Below, piece after piece: positions 43,727-52,120 of a DNA stretch of 64,000 nt. Below the pieces are notes generated by a model. The model did not search any database, was not told where the DNA came from, and saw only the letters and a list, made by a program, of their open reading frames with translations. Origin of the DNA: Verrucomicrobiaceae bacterium (GTDB taxonomy: Bacteria; Verrucomicrobiota; Verrucomicrobiia; Verrucomicrobiales; Verrucomicrobiaceae). Location of the stretch: assembly GCA_947458455.1 (NCBI GenBank), contig CANGYJ010000012.1:82422-146421 (forward strand), in the 5' to 3' direction. Position numbers and translations under genes: made by a program. Within the stretch, counting starts at the first letter, position 1. The number at the start of each line of letters is the position of its first letter.

Positions 43727-43920
43727 TCACTCCACCGCCCGCTGCCGCAGCCTTCGCAGGCAAACAACCCGCCAGCGCTTTCTGTTATGCGTCGCGCTCC
43801 ATCTTTCCGCTTCGGGCCAAACTTCTCCCGATGCTGACCGAAGATGCTCTCCACGAACTCTTTGCCACCAATCACCAAGCCGTCGCTGAAGTAGCGCACT
43901 ATCAACCAAACCAGTTCAAA
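43727..43920 (-). pseudogene. C-terminal remnant of a REP-associated (RAYT/Y1) transposase
   Basis: The minus strand reads LIVRYFSDGLVIGGKEFVES then IFGQHREKFGPKRKDGARRI. The order VRYFxDGxVxGxxxFVxxxFxxxRxxFGxxRKxGxR is what I recall from the C-terminal region of RAYT-like Y1 transposases. After a frameshift the second frame continues WRVVCLRRLRQRAVE-stop, matching the usual LRxLRxxRxRAV-like end. The catalytic HUH/Tyr part is missing. Identification is by pattern memory and needs a profile search. Confidence 0.55.
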
Positions 43921-44000
43921 GGCCGAAAACTTCCCAGTTCGCCTCCAACACCGTTTTGGACTCGGCAGCACTCACACCGATTGATGCCTAAAAATAGTCC

Positions 44001-44028
44001 AAAAAAATGGCTCACAAATGTGAGCCAT
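44001..44028 (-). terminator. Rho-independent terminator of the PEP-CTERM gene
   Basis: On the minus strand, ATGGCTCA-CATTTG-TGAGCCAT is a perfect 8-bp stem followed directly by TTTTTTT. It lies 30 bp after the stop of the gene at 44058-44711. Confidence 0.75.
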
Positions 44029-44057
44029 CTCCATGCGAAAAAAATTCGAGGTTTTCT

Positions 44058-44711
44058 TTAGCGGCGGCGGCGAATCAATACTCCAAAAAAGCCAAAGACA
44101 GTGAGCATCACTCGAGAAGGTTCAGGAACCGCAGCGAGGTTAACGTTGACCCCATTATCTGTTCCAACCACAATCTCACTTCCAGAAGCAGCATTTAACA
44201 GAAGACTGCGAGTGTTGCTGTCAGCAGGACCTGTGTAGCCAGCATCCTTGACAACTGCCCACTCAGTTGCGCCAGCAAATGATGTAGAAGTTGTCGCTGG
44301 GGACCCAGATGTTCCTGCAACGTAGTTACCAGCGTCGAATGCAATCACATATAGCTGAGTTCCCTGAGGAAGTGACCCAATGGGGATATTTTGAACTGTG
44401 CCACTGATGGTTGGAAAAGCCCAATCATGTCCAACTGCCAAAGTCGCTCCGGATGCATTACGAACATCGCGGTAACCTAAAGCAATTAAGTCAGCAAATG
44501 CAGTTGAGGCGCTAAGAGCTTGAATCTGGCTATCAAACACGGGTGTTGCAAAGTAACCGATCGAAACTCCACCGGCTGAAAGGGCAGCTCCCGTAGATTT
44601 CAAAAATCCACCAACGGTAACGTTTTCGACGTGAGCGATCGTGACCGCAGCGTTGGCGGAGATTGCAAAACTTGCCAAAGCGATAAGTCCAAGCTTAAAA
44701 ATTGATTTCAT
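44058..44711 (-). CDS. PEP-CTERM sorting-domain protein
   Basis: A 217-residue exported protein with an N-terminal signal (KLGLIALASFAISANA) and the C-terminal sorting tag AAVPEPSRVMLTVFGFFGVLIRRRR (Pro-Glu-Pro, hydrophobic helix, basic end). The body is a short beta-rich domain. Family knowledge: PEP-CTERM proteins are processed by exosortase and linked to exopolysaccharide export. Exosortase is not in the window. The following 51 bp separate it from the 317-residue secreted protein. Confidence 0.88.
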   Translation of the reverse strand: MKSIFKLGLIALASFAISANAAVTIAHVENVTVGGFLKSTGAALSAGGVSIGYFATPVFDSQIQALSASTAFADLIALGYRDVRNASGATLAVGHDWAFPTISGTVQNIPIGSLPQGTQLYVIAFDAGNYVAGTSGSPATTSTSFAGATEWAVVKDAGYTGPADSNTRSLLLNAASGSEIVVGTDNGVNVNLAAVPEPSRVMLTVFGFFGVLIRRRR

Positions 44712-44762
44712 GTGTCAGTGATTTAATTGTCAGGTTAAAAGAGCAAATACTTCAAATAAGAA

Positions 44763-45716
44763 TTAAGGAGCCAGAGGAGAATTCACGGTCCATACGGTAT
44801 CCGTGCCGACGGAAACTACCACACCACGATTGAGAGGAAGTGCGTCCGTTGCAGCTGGAACAAGAGGGGTAAAGCCTGCATCAAGCATTGCCGAACCGTC
44901 CGAGAAGTATGTTCCGACAGTGGTCAACTGACCGTCAGTGCTAAAGGTGTTGATGCCATCGGCATAGGGAGTCAGTGCGCTTGAGATGGAATTTCCATAA
45001 AACGGAGTTGCGGCTGCGGGATTCAATACACCAACAATGTTTGTCGTCGCAGCATACAGAGTTACTTTTGTTTTTGTGGGTTTCACTTCTCCCATGAAGT
45101 TGAATGCGACGGGTGTCGTCGCAGTGAAGGCAAAACCAGTGCCAGGATAAACTACTGTATGTCCAGCTGGTGAGGCAAAATCTTCCGCAACCCAGGAACC
45201 AGCGCCATCATAGAAGCGAGTAGACGTGCTGCCATTGGCATTGAAAACGTTGGCAGAATCGGCAAACGCCGAAAGCCCTGTCGCCCCCTGCACAATTTTA
45301 TCGAGCGTGACATGCTCACGAATCGCAACTTGATAAGTGCCTGACGGGCCAGCACTGAAAAGGGTGAGCGCCGTGGCGGAATTACCGGAGATGTCTAAAA
45401 TGGTTCCTTCGGAAGGCCCTGAAACGATCTCTGCATAAAACTTTGGGTAATTAGGTATCGGAGCTGTAAAGCTCGTAGTGTTGTAAGCACCAACAGTCCA
45501 TCCAGGCGCGGTCGATGGGGTGATGGTCGTTCCACTAATCACTACCTGCCCTTGATAAACGCTCGAGTTCACTAGGGTTGGCACAACAAAGGCAAATCCT
45601 GCTGGAACTGAGAGCGACGAAAACCCAACAATCCCCGAGGTAGCTCCCTGGCCGAAAGCAGCCGGGACGGAGAAGAGGGCAGTGCCGAGAAGGGTGAGCG
45701 CGAGACAAGTTTTCAT
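44763..45716 (-). CDS. Secreted protein of a Verrucomicrobia-type family (TIGR02597-like)
   Basis: A 317-residue protein with a signal peptide (CLALTLLGTALFSVPAAFG). The mature protein opens GIVGFSSLSVPAGFAFVVPTLV, with beta-rich repeats such as SGPSEGTILDISGNSATALTLFSAG and PGTGFAFTATTPVAFNFMGEV. The opening resembles a verrucomicrobial secreted family I recall as TIGR02597, but this was not checked. It is upstream of the PEP-CTERM gene on the same strand. A hairpin AAATCCC...GGGATTT (45744-45765) lies in its upstream region. Confidence 0.65.
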   Translation of the reverse strand: MKTCLALTLLGTALFSVPAAFGQGATSGIVGFSSLSVPAGFAFVVPTLVNSSVYQGQVVISGTTITPSTAPGWTVGAYNTTSFTAPIPNYPKFYAEIVSGPSEGTILDISGNSATALTLFSAGPSGTYQVAIREHVTLDKIVQGATGLSAFADSANVFNANGSTSTRFYDGAGSWVAEDFASPAGHTVVYPGTGFAFTATTPVAFNFMGEVKPTKTKVTLYAATTNIVGVLNPAAATPFYGNSISSALTPYADGINTFSTDGQLTTVGTYFSDGSAMLDAGFTPLVPAATDALPLNRGVVVSVGTDTVWTVNSPLAP

Positions 45717-46017
45717 GGAGGAGAAGAATGGGTTTCAATGAATAAATCCCCGAATTGAGGGATTTGTTACAGGGTTTCGGCAATTCTGTCGATATTTTTT
45801 TGGCTGAGGTTTGAAACGTTCGTGTGACGGCTTGGAGACAAGGGAGAGGTGGCGAACGTTGAACATTCAACTTTGAACATTAAACCTAGAATCCTATGGA
45901 GGGGATGTGAATGACCGGAGTGACCTGGATGACGGGGGTAGGGATGCGAGGATTTGGGGACGCGGATGGGGGAATTTAGATTTCAGATTTTTGGATTTGG
46001 GGTTAAGGGCCGGGGAC
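45717..46017. promoter_or_regulatory. Divergent intergenic region
   Basis: 301 bp between the secreted-protein gene (minus) and the dynamin-like gene (plus). It contains the hairpin AAATCCCCGAATTGAGGGATTT at 45744-45765, the short direct repeat GAACATTCAACTTTGAACATTAA near 45859, and a G-rich run before the GTPase start. No gene supported; the ORF start at 45907 adds only low-complexity residues. Confidence 0.45.
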
Positions 46018-47772
46018 ATGATCGGGGATGACTACTTTGAACTGCGCTCGCGCATCGGCACGGAGCTGATGGCGCTGGGGGCAGCGGTGCGGGAAGCCGG
46101 GGAGGCCTCGCCTGGCCCGGAGGCGGGCACGATTCTGAACAATCTGCTGGCGAGCCTGAAGGAGCCTTTTGTTTTTGTGGTGGCGGGGGAGGTGAATGTG
46201 GGGAAATCGACCTTCCTGAATGCGCTTTTCGGCCAGGATTTCTCCCGGACGGGGGTGATGCCGACGACGGACAAGATCCTCTTCTTTAAGCACGGCCCGG
46301 AGGTGAAGGTGACGCCGATCACGCCCACTTTGGACGAGGTGCAGGCCCCAGCGGACTTTCTGCAGGACTTCCACATCGTGGACACGCCGGGGACGAACTC
46401 GATCGAGAACGAGCACCAGGAGATCACGGAGCGCTTTGTGCCTATCGCGGACCTGGTGATCTTCGTTTTCTCGGCGATGAACCCCTGGGGGGCCTCGGCG
46501 TGGCAGTTCCTGGAGAAGGTGCACCGGGACTGGATGCGAAATGTGGTCTTTGTGCTCCAGCAGAGCGATCTGCGTAGCCCGGAGGAGGTGCAGGTGATCA
46601 CAGATTACATGCGGGAGCTGTGCCGGGGCCGCTTTGGCCGGGAGTTCCCGATCTTCCCGATTTCGGCCAAAAAGGCCTTTCTGGCCCGCAGCGGGGGGCT
46701 GGACCGGGACAAGCTGCTGGAGGAAAGCGGATTTCTCCCGCTGGAGGCGCATCTCTCCGCCGTGGTGCGGGGCCAGCCGTCGCGGCAAAAAAAGCTCTCC
46801 GGCACGATCCATCTCGCCCGGCAGATCCTCGATCAGCTCCACGAACGCACCGTGGCGGTCACGCGTCTCCTGAATCGCCGTGCCTCCCTGCTGACCGAGC
46901 TTCTGACCGAGCGAGAGATACAGGTGGACCGCACTTTAAAGAAGGTGCTGCCGGCTCTGGATGCCACGGAAAGGGACTACCACGAGGGCGTGCTGCGTGT
47001 GGCTGGCCTCACCAATGACCTCCTCGCCACGCGACGGGCCTTTCAGAAGCCGCCTTCGCCTGAGGATGAGCCGGAGCGCACGCAAAGCCTTGACCACCGC
47101 CTCCTCCAAGAACTGCACCAACGCACCGGCGACCGCTGGCGGCAGCTCAGCCTCATGCTGGAGGAGGATGTGCGGCAATACGACCGCTTCATGCGCTCCC
47201 AAAGCCGCCAGATCATCACGCTACCCGATCCCCCTGCCCCGGAAACCGAGGGCGAAAGCGAGCTGCGCCGCCGTTTTTCCACGAGAGTGGACTCAGCGCT
47301 GCGTCGCTTCGTGCTGGCGCTGGAGCTGGACGAGGATGTGGAGCCGGGCCTGCTCCGTGCCCGGCAGACCGCCCGCTGGCTGCCACGGCTGGCTCCGGGG
47401 GTGCTGATCATGACGATCGTCACGGCTTGGCTGGGCGGATGGAAAAACTGGGACGATCTGCTGCCAGCCCTGATCGTGCTCGGCTCCGGGCTGATTCTGA
47501 TCGGCGTGGTCTATCTGATCACGCAGATGCGCCTGGCGGCCGCCCGCAACGCGATCCTCGATAAGCTGGAGGAATCTACCGCCACCCTCCGCGAGATGCT
47601 TTCGGAGCAGCTCAAGGAAGAAGTCACGCACGCTTTTACGAAGTCCCGCGAGACGCTAGAGCCGCTCCAAACTGCCGCGCTACAGACCGAGCAGGACGGT
47701 GCCCTTCGTCTGGAACGCCTGCGCCGGCTGGGTGAGTCGCTTGAAGGACTGGAGAAGCAGGTGGCAGGGTGA
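46018..47772 (+). CDS. Bacterial dynamin-like GTPase
   Basis: A 584-residue protein from ATG 46018. GTPase motifs: G1 VVAGEVNVGKSTFLNALFG (~56-74), G2 Thr in GVMPTTDKILFF, G3 HIVDTPGTNSIENE (~120) and a G4-like VLQQSDL. A long helical stalk follows, then a two-helix membrane hairpin (APGVLIMTIVTAWLGGWKNW, LLPALIVLGSGLILIGVVYLI, ~460-505) and a coiled C-terminus. Family knowledge: bacterial dynamins remodel or protect membranes, some in phage defence and often as pairs. Here there is a single gene. Confidence 0.88.
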   Translation: MIGDDYFELRSRIGTELMALGAAVREAGEASPGPEAGTILNNLLASLKEPFVFVVAGEVNVGKSTFLNALFGQDFSRTGVMPTTDKILFFKHGPEVKVTPITPTLDEVQAPADFLQDFHIVDTPGTNSIENEHQEITERFVPIADLVIFVFSAMNPWGASAWQFLEKVHRDWMRNVVFVLQQSDLRSPEEVQVITDYMRELCRGRFGREFPIFPISAKKAFLARSGGLDRDKLLEESGFLPLEAHLSAVVRGQPSRQKKLSGTIHLARQILDQLHERTVAVTRLLNRRASLLTELLTEREIQVDRTLKKVLPALDATERDYHEGVLRVAGLTNDLLATRRAFQKPPSPEDEPERTQSLDHRLLQELHQRTGDRWRQLSLMLEEDVRQYDRFMRSQSRQIITLPDPPAPETEGESELRRRFSTRVDSALRRFVLALELDEDVEPGLLRARQTARWLPRLAPGVLIMTIVTAWLGGWKNWDDLLPALIVLGSGLILIGVVYLITQMRLAAARNAILDKLEESTATLREMLSEQLKEEVTHAFTKSRETLEPLQTAALQTEQDGALRLERLRRLGESLEGLEKQVAG

Positions 47773-47888
47773 GGAAGGGGCGGTCAAGGCGGTCAAAACT
47801 CGTCAAGGAGAGTCCAGGTGGTGCAAGACTACCTTTTGACCTTCTTGACGCTTTTGACTTCCCTGCCCCGTTCCGAGGCTCAGCCTCC

Positions 47889-50669
47889 TCACCTCACATA
47901 AATGAACTCGCTGCTCATCAGGAGCGTCTGGGCGAGGAGCGCCCAGGCTTGTTGCTCGCGTTTGTCGGGATCGGCTTCGGTGGAAGCGAGCATGCCATCG
48001 GCAGCGGTGAGGAAATCACGGCAGCGGCGGAGGTCGGCCTCGGTGGCTTCGCGGGCGTAGGCGAGGCCACAGGCAGCACGGATTCGAGCTTCGAGATCTT
48101 CGTGGGTGAACAGGCGCTTCGCCAAAGCCTCGGCGGCTTTTTGTGAGAGATCGCTGTTCATGAGCAGGAGGGCCTGCGGGGAGACGACGCTGCTTTCACG
48201 GCGGCCAGTGGACGTGGCGGGATCGGGATAATCGAACTGCTGGAAGAGTTCGTAAAGGTTGTTGCGAATGACAGGCAGATAAAGGGCTCGGCGGGTGCTG
48301 CCGTAGGTGGTGAGGTCCTTCGAGGTGTGGTTGAAGACAAACTCGCGGTTGCGGCGCGGGATCGTTTTGCCACCAGTGGCAGCATCAAGTGTGCCGGCGA
48401 CGTGCAGCAAGGCATCGCGGATCTCCTCGGCCTCCAGCCGACGCACCGGGAAGTGCCACAGGAGTTGGTTTTCGGGATCGGCATCCGGCCTGTGACGCAC
48501 CTCGCTGCTCTGAAGATAGGTTTTTGAGGTCAAAATGAAGCGATGCATCGCTTTGACACTCCAGCCCTTGTCCGTGAACCAGCGGGCCAGGTAATCGAGA
48601 AGCTCGGGATGAGCGGGTTTTTTCCCGAGGAGGCCAAAGTTATCCAAGGAGGAAACGATGCCTTGATTGAAGTGCCAAGTCCAGAGGCGGTTCACCGTCA
48701 CGCGAGAGGTGAGCGGATGCTCGGGACTGGCCAGCCAGCGGGCGAGTTCGAGGCGACCGCTTTGATCCGGCTTAAAAGCGGGCGGTTTGGTCTTCAGCGA
48801 GGCCTGAACGACCTGGATGAAGCCACGCGGCACCGGCTTCCCGAGCGCGAGATGACTGCCGCGGATGTGGAGCGGCAGTTCCTTGAGAATCCTCGGCGAG
48901 TCCGTGACGGCGAGAGCGGTTGGCAGATCGGGCAGGTTGCTCTGCACGCTCATCATTTTGTCCTTCATCGCGTTGAGCTTATCAGCGATGGCTTTGGGAT
49001 AGAGGATGATGGGCTCCGGCGGAAGGGCGAGGAAGCCTTTCGGGTCATCCAGCACTGCCCTGGCCTGATGCAGCAGCGACTCGCTGCCCTTGTCCGCTTT
49101 CACATCCTTCAGCGTCGAGGCCTGCTTGAACATCAGCGTGTAGTATTCCCGCAGATGCGAGACGCCGCCGCGAGTGCGCCACGCATCCTGCCAGGGTTTG
49201 AAGAAGGGATGCGCTTCATTCGCCGCCAACCACACGCGGCAGTTGAGGAGGATGTGCGGCCTCAGTCCTGCTTTGTCCGCCACCGGACGCACTTGGCTCA
49301 AGGTGGGAGCCACGGGCAAGGCGGCCGCGTTCATGAGATAAGCCACCGCTTGAGAGTGGATCTCGTCTTTGAGCTTCTTGTTCGCTTCCGCTTCGAGCTT
49401 GGCGATGGCCGCTTTTTGCTCATCGAGCACGCACTCGGCGGCTTTGACATTGGCGAAGGCATCGAAGTCGCCCATCGGTGCCTCAAAGGCCGTGCTCAGA
49501 GCGCCGATGCGATCGCTGCTGAAGCTCTCGGTGCTCTTGAAGATGGCGGCGAGGGCGTAGTAGTCCTCATGCGGGATGGGATCGAATTTGTGCTCGTGGC
49601 AGCGGGCGCAGCCGAGCGTGAGGCCCATGAAGGCGCGGCCCATGACGTCGATCTGCTCATCGATCACATCCATGCGCAGCTTGTCCTTGTCCGGCTCGGC
49701 GAGGACCTTGGCACCGAGATTGAGGAAACCGGTGGCCGTGATGCGACGCTGGCGTATTTCGACATTCTCGGACTTCATGAGATCGCCAGCAAGCTGCTCG
49801 ATCACGAACTGATCAAAGGGCAGATCATCATTGAAGGCCTTCACGACGTAGTCGCGGTAACGCCACGCGGTGCCCAGCGCGATGTTTTCATCGAGCCCAT
49901 TCGAGTCGGAGTAACGCGCCACATCCAGCCAGTGGCGGCCCCACTTCTCGCCGTAGGCATGGGACGCGAGGAGGCGGTCGATGAGATTCCTGAGGGCTGA
50001 TTCTGGATTCCTATTTCTTTCGGCCACAAAGCCCTCAACCTCCACCGGCGTGGGCGGCAGGCCGGTGAGATCAAAGGTGATGCGGCGAATCAACGTGCGT
50101 GCATCCGCCTCCGGCGAGAGCTTCAGGCCCTTCTCGGCCAGTTTCGCCGTGATGAAGGCATCAATCGGATTTCCGCCCTCGGCCTGCTTCGGCACCTTTG
50201 GTCGCGAAATGGGCGCAAAAGCCCAATGCTTCGCGCCTTCGGCGAGATCGATGGTTCTCGGGCCTCCATGCATCTTCGAGGCCACGACGGCACGCGGATC
50301 GGGTGCCCCCATTTTGATCCAGTCTTCGAGCAGTTTGATCTCCTGCGAAGGCAGAGCGCCCTTCGGCGGCATTTGCAGATCCTGATTCTTGTAGTGAACC
50401 GATTCAATGAGCAGGCTTTTTTCCGGCTGGCCCGCGATGAGAGCCGGACCGCTATCACCGCCCTTCAAAATGGCCTCGCGGGAATCGAGCGTGAGGCTTC
50501 CCTTCGCCTTCCCCTTCTCCGCCGAATGGCATTCGTAGCAGCGGTTGATCAGGATCGGCCGGATGTTTTTCTCAAAGAAGGCCGTCTGATCTGCCGACAC
50601 CTCTCCCGCGCCCTGGCTGATGCCCGTGGCGAGACTGAAGGCGAGGAAGCTGAAGGCTCCGAGTTTCAC
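47889..50669 (-). CDS. PSD1 / planctomycete cytochrome-c domain protein (DUF1549-DUF1553)
   Basis: A 926-residue exported protein. Signal peptide ~1-21. The cytochrome-c-like domain has one CxxCH heme site (CYECH, residues 44-48) and a later MPP ligand region (LQMPPKGALP). Then DUF1549 (RTLIRRITFDLTGLPPTPVEVEGF, GEKWGRHWLDVARYSDSNG) and DUF1553 (RLELARWLASPEHPLTSRVTVNRLWTWHFNQGIV, FGLLGKKPAHPELLDYLARWF). Family knowledge: abundant in Planctomycetes and Verrucomicrobia, thought to act in periplasmic polysaccharide breakdown, often beside sulfatases or DUF1501 proteins. No DUF1501 partner is adjacent here. Confidence 0.93.
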   Translation of the reverse strand: MKLGAFSFLAFSLATGISQGAGEVSADQTAFFEKNIRPILINRCYECHSAEKGKAKGSLTLDSREAILKGGDSGPALIAGQPEKSLLIESVHYKNQDLQMPPKGALPSQEIKLLEDWIKMGAPDPRAVVASKMHGGPRTIDLAEGAKHWAFAPISRPKVPKQAEGGNPIDAFITAKLAEKGLKLSPEADARTLIRRITFDLTGLPPTPVEVEGFVAERNRNPESALRNLIDRLLASHAYGEKWGRHWLDVARYSDSNGLDENIALGTAWRYRDYVVKAFNDDLPFDQFVIEQLAGDLMKSENVEIRQRRITATGFLNLGAKVLAEPDKDKLRMDVIDEQIDVMGRAFMGLTLGCARCHEHKFDPIPHEDYYALAAIFKSTESFSSDRIGALSTAFEAPMGDFDAFANVKAAECVLDEQKAAIAKLEAEANKKLKDEIHSQAVAYLMNAAALPVAPTLSQVRPVADKAGLRPHILLNCRVWLAANEAHPFFKPWQDAWRTRGGVSHLREYYTLMFKQASTLKDVKADKGSESLLHQARAVLDDPKGFLALPPEPIILYPKAIADKLNAMKDKMMSVQSNLPDLPTALAVTDSPRILKELPLHIRGSHLALGKPVPRGFIQVVQASLKTKPPAFKPDQSGRLELARWLASPEHPLTSRVTVNRLWTWHFNQGIVSSLDNFGLLGKKPAHPELLDYLARWFTDKGWSVKAMHRFILTSKTYLQSSEVRHRPDADPENQLLWHFPVRRLEAEEIRDALLHVAGTLDAATGGKTIPRRNREFVFNHTSKDLTTYGSTRRALYLPVIRNNLYELFQQFDYPDPATSTGRRESSVVSPQALLLMNSDLSQKAAEALAKRLFTHEDLEARIRAACGLAYAREATEADLRRCRDFLTAADGMLASTEADPDKREQQAWALLAQTLLMSSEFIYVR

Positions 50670-50726
50670 AGGAAGGGTTTACGGCCTGCGAGCGGCTTTC
50701 TTGCCAAAGGGCGGGCGCAGGCAGGC

Positions 50727-50774
50727 TGGAGTGGTGGAGTGGTGGAGTGGTGGAGTGATGGAGTGATGGAGTGC
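50727..50774. repeat. 8-bp tandem repeat TGGAGTGG/TGGAGTGA
   Basis: Six consecutive 8-bp units: three TGGAGTGG, two TGGAGTGA and one TGGAGTGC. They lie in the 246-bp gap between the divergent PSD1-type and Gfo/Idh genes. A GC hairpin CCGCCTCTCCGAGGCGG follows at ~50781. Confidence 0.85.
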
Positions 50775-50915
50775 GGTACACCGCCTCTCCGAGGCGGATC
50801 AGTTCAGTGGAGTATCCTTCCTCCATGCAGGCTAAAGCCCGCATCACTCCAGTCCTCCCGCCCCCTACTTTCACCTTGGCATCCGCCTCGGCTCACGCTT
50901 CGATGGCGACCCACC

Positions 50916-51995
50916 ATGAGCACTTCCAAGACCTGGCGAATCGCCGGCATCAATTTCGACCACTTTCACATGGGCGACCTCCTGCGCCAGACCTTCGAGC
51001 ATCCGAACGCCGAGATCGTGGCCATCTGCGATGAGCAACCGACACGCATGCAAAGCGCCGCGAGAAATTTCGGCCTCTCCGCCGCCCAAGTCTTTACCGA
51101 TCACCGCGCCTGCCTGGAGCAGACGAAGCCCGACATCGTCATCCTCTGTCCCGCCGCCTCGAAGCATGGCGAGTGGGTGGAAAAGGTCGCCCCCTATGGC
51201 ACACACATCATCATGGAGAAACCTTTCGCCGGTTCGCTGGCCGAGGCAGATGCCATGATCGCCGCCATGAAGCCCTATGGCAAACTCCTCACCGTGAACT
51301 GGCCGCTCGTGTGGGATGCCGGACAGCAGACGGCGCACCGCCTCATCCTCGAAGGCCTCATCGGCGAAGTATGTGAATTTCATCACCATGGTGGCAATCG
51401 CGGCCCGCTTTACCACGGAGCCGACAAGATCGAAGTCGAGCCCACCGCCGCCGAAAAAGCCGCGAGCTGGTTTTACAGCGCCGCACAAGGCGGTGGTTCA
51501 CTGCTCGATTACATGGGCTACGGCACCACGCTCGGCACCTGGCACCTCGGTGGCAAGGTGCCGCTGGAGGTCACCTGCACCTGGAGCACCACACCGGGCA
51601 TCGAAGTCGATGAACACAGCATCACCGCCATCCGTTACGCCTGCGGCCTGAGCAAAACCGAAACCCGCTGGGGTACCTTCACCGATCCGTGGACGCATCA
51701 ACCGCAGCCGAAATGTGGCTTTGTGCTCAAAGGCACCGCTGGCACGATCTCCTGCTACGACTACGAGAAAACCCTCCGTGTGCAGACCCGCAGCCGCCCC
51801 GAAGTCTATGACGTGCCCGTCGATGTCATCGCCGCGCCGAACCGCAATCCCATCGAGCACGTCATCCACCACCTCGAAACCGGTGCCCCGCTCATCGGCC
51901 CCCTCCGCCTCGACATCTCCCGCATCGGCCAGCAGATCGTCGACACCGCGTTTCGGAGTGCCACGGAGAAGAGAACGCTAGAGTTGGTGGGGTAA
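50916..51995 (+). CDS. Gfo/Idh/MocA family oxidoreductase
   Basis: A 359-residue NAD(P)-dependent oxidoreductase from ATG 50916; the track's long ORF starts inside the neighbour's antisense. N-terminal Rossmann domain: EIVAICDEQPTRMQSAARNFG, DIVILCPAASKHGEWVEKVAPYGTHIIMEKPFAGS, where EKP is the family signature. C-terminal substrate domain: GGSLLDYMGYGTTLGTWHLGG. No Tat or Sec signal is seen. The sugar substrate is unknown. Its neighbours suggest carbohydrate breakdown. Confidence 0.9.
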   Translation: MSTSKTWRIAGINFDHFHMGDLLRQTFEHPNAEIVAICDEQPTRMQSAARNFGLSAAQVFTDHRACLEQTKPDIVILCPAASKHGEWVEKVAPYGTHIIMEKPFAGSLAEADAMIAAMKPYGKLLTVNWPLVWDAGQQTAHRLILEGLIGEVCEFHHHGGNRGPLYHGADKIEVEPTAAEKAASWFYSAAQGGGSLLDYMGYGTTLGTWHLGGKVPLEVTCTWSTTPGIEVDEHSITAIRYACGLSKTETRWGTFTDPWTHQPQPKCGFVLKGTAGTISCYDYEKTLRVQTRSRPEVYDVPVDVIAAPNRNPIEHVIHHLETGAPLIGPLRLDISRIGQQIVDTAFRSATEKRTLELVG

Positions 51996-51997
51996 AA

Positions 51998-52095
51998 CTT
52001 CAGCAATCAGAAATCGACATTCAGCAATCGACCTTCCGAGCTTGGCGGAAGACTTGAACCGTAGATTGATGAACTCCGATTGCTGATTGCTGAAG
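51998..52095. repeat. Inverted repeat in the gap between two convergent genes
   Basis: CTTCAGCAATCAG (51998-52010) and CTGATTGCTGAAG (52083-52095) are a perfect 13-bp inverted pair, with extra partial copies of CAGCAATCG and CGATTGCTG inside. It could form a long hairpin terminating both flanking genes. Confidence 0.6.
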
Positions 52096-52120
52096 TGAAG
52101 AGGACCTTGGGTCAGCCACA

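Larger units (their letters stand above)
43649..44057. other. 409-bp gap with a decayed RAYT-type transposase fragment and a terminator
   Basis: No intact gene. It holds the transposase remnant at 43727-43920 (minus) and a hairpin terminator at 44001-44028. A plus-strand ORF (43645..44061) is a shadow of the remnant. Confidence 0.6.

Noticed and set aside
47778-47870. Imperfect inverted repeat GTCAAAACTCGTCAAG / CTTGACGCTTTTGAC
   Set aside because: Arms differ in length and sequence, and it sits between convergent genes; at most a weak terminator, not called.
48543-50000. 485-codon plus-strand ORF
   Set aside because: Antisense of the cytochrome-c/DUF1549/DUF1553 gene.
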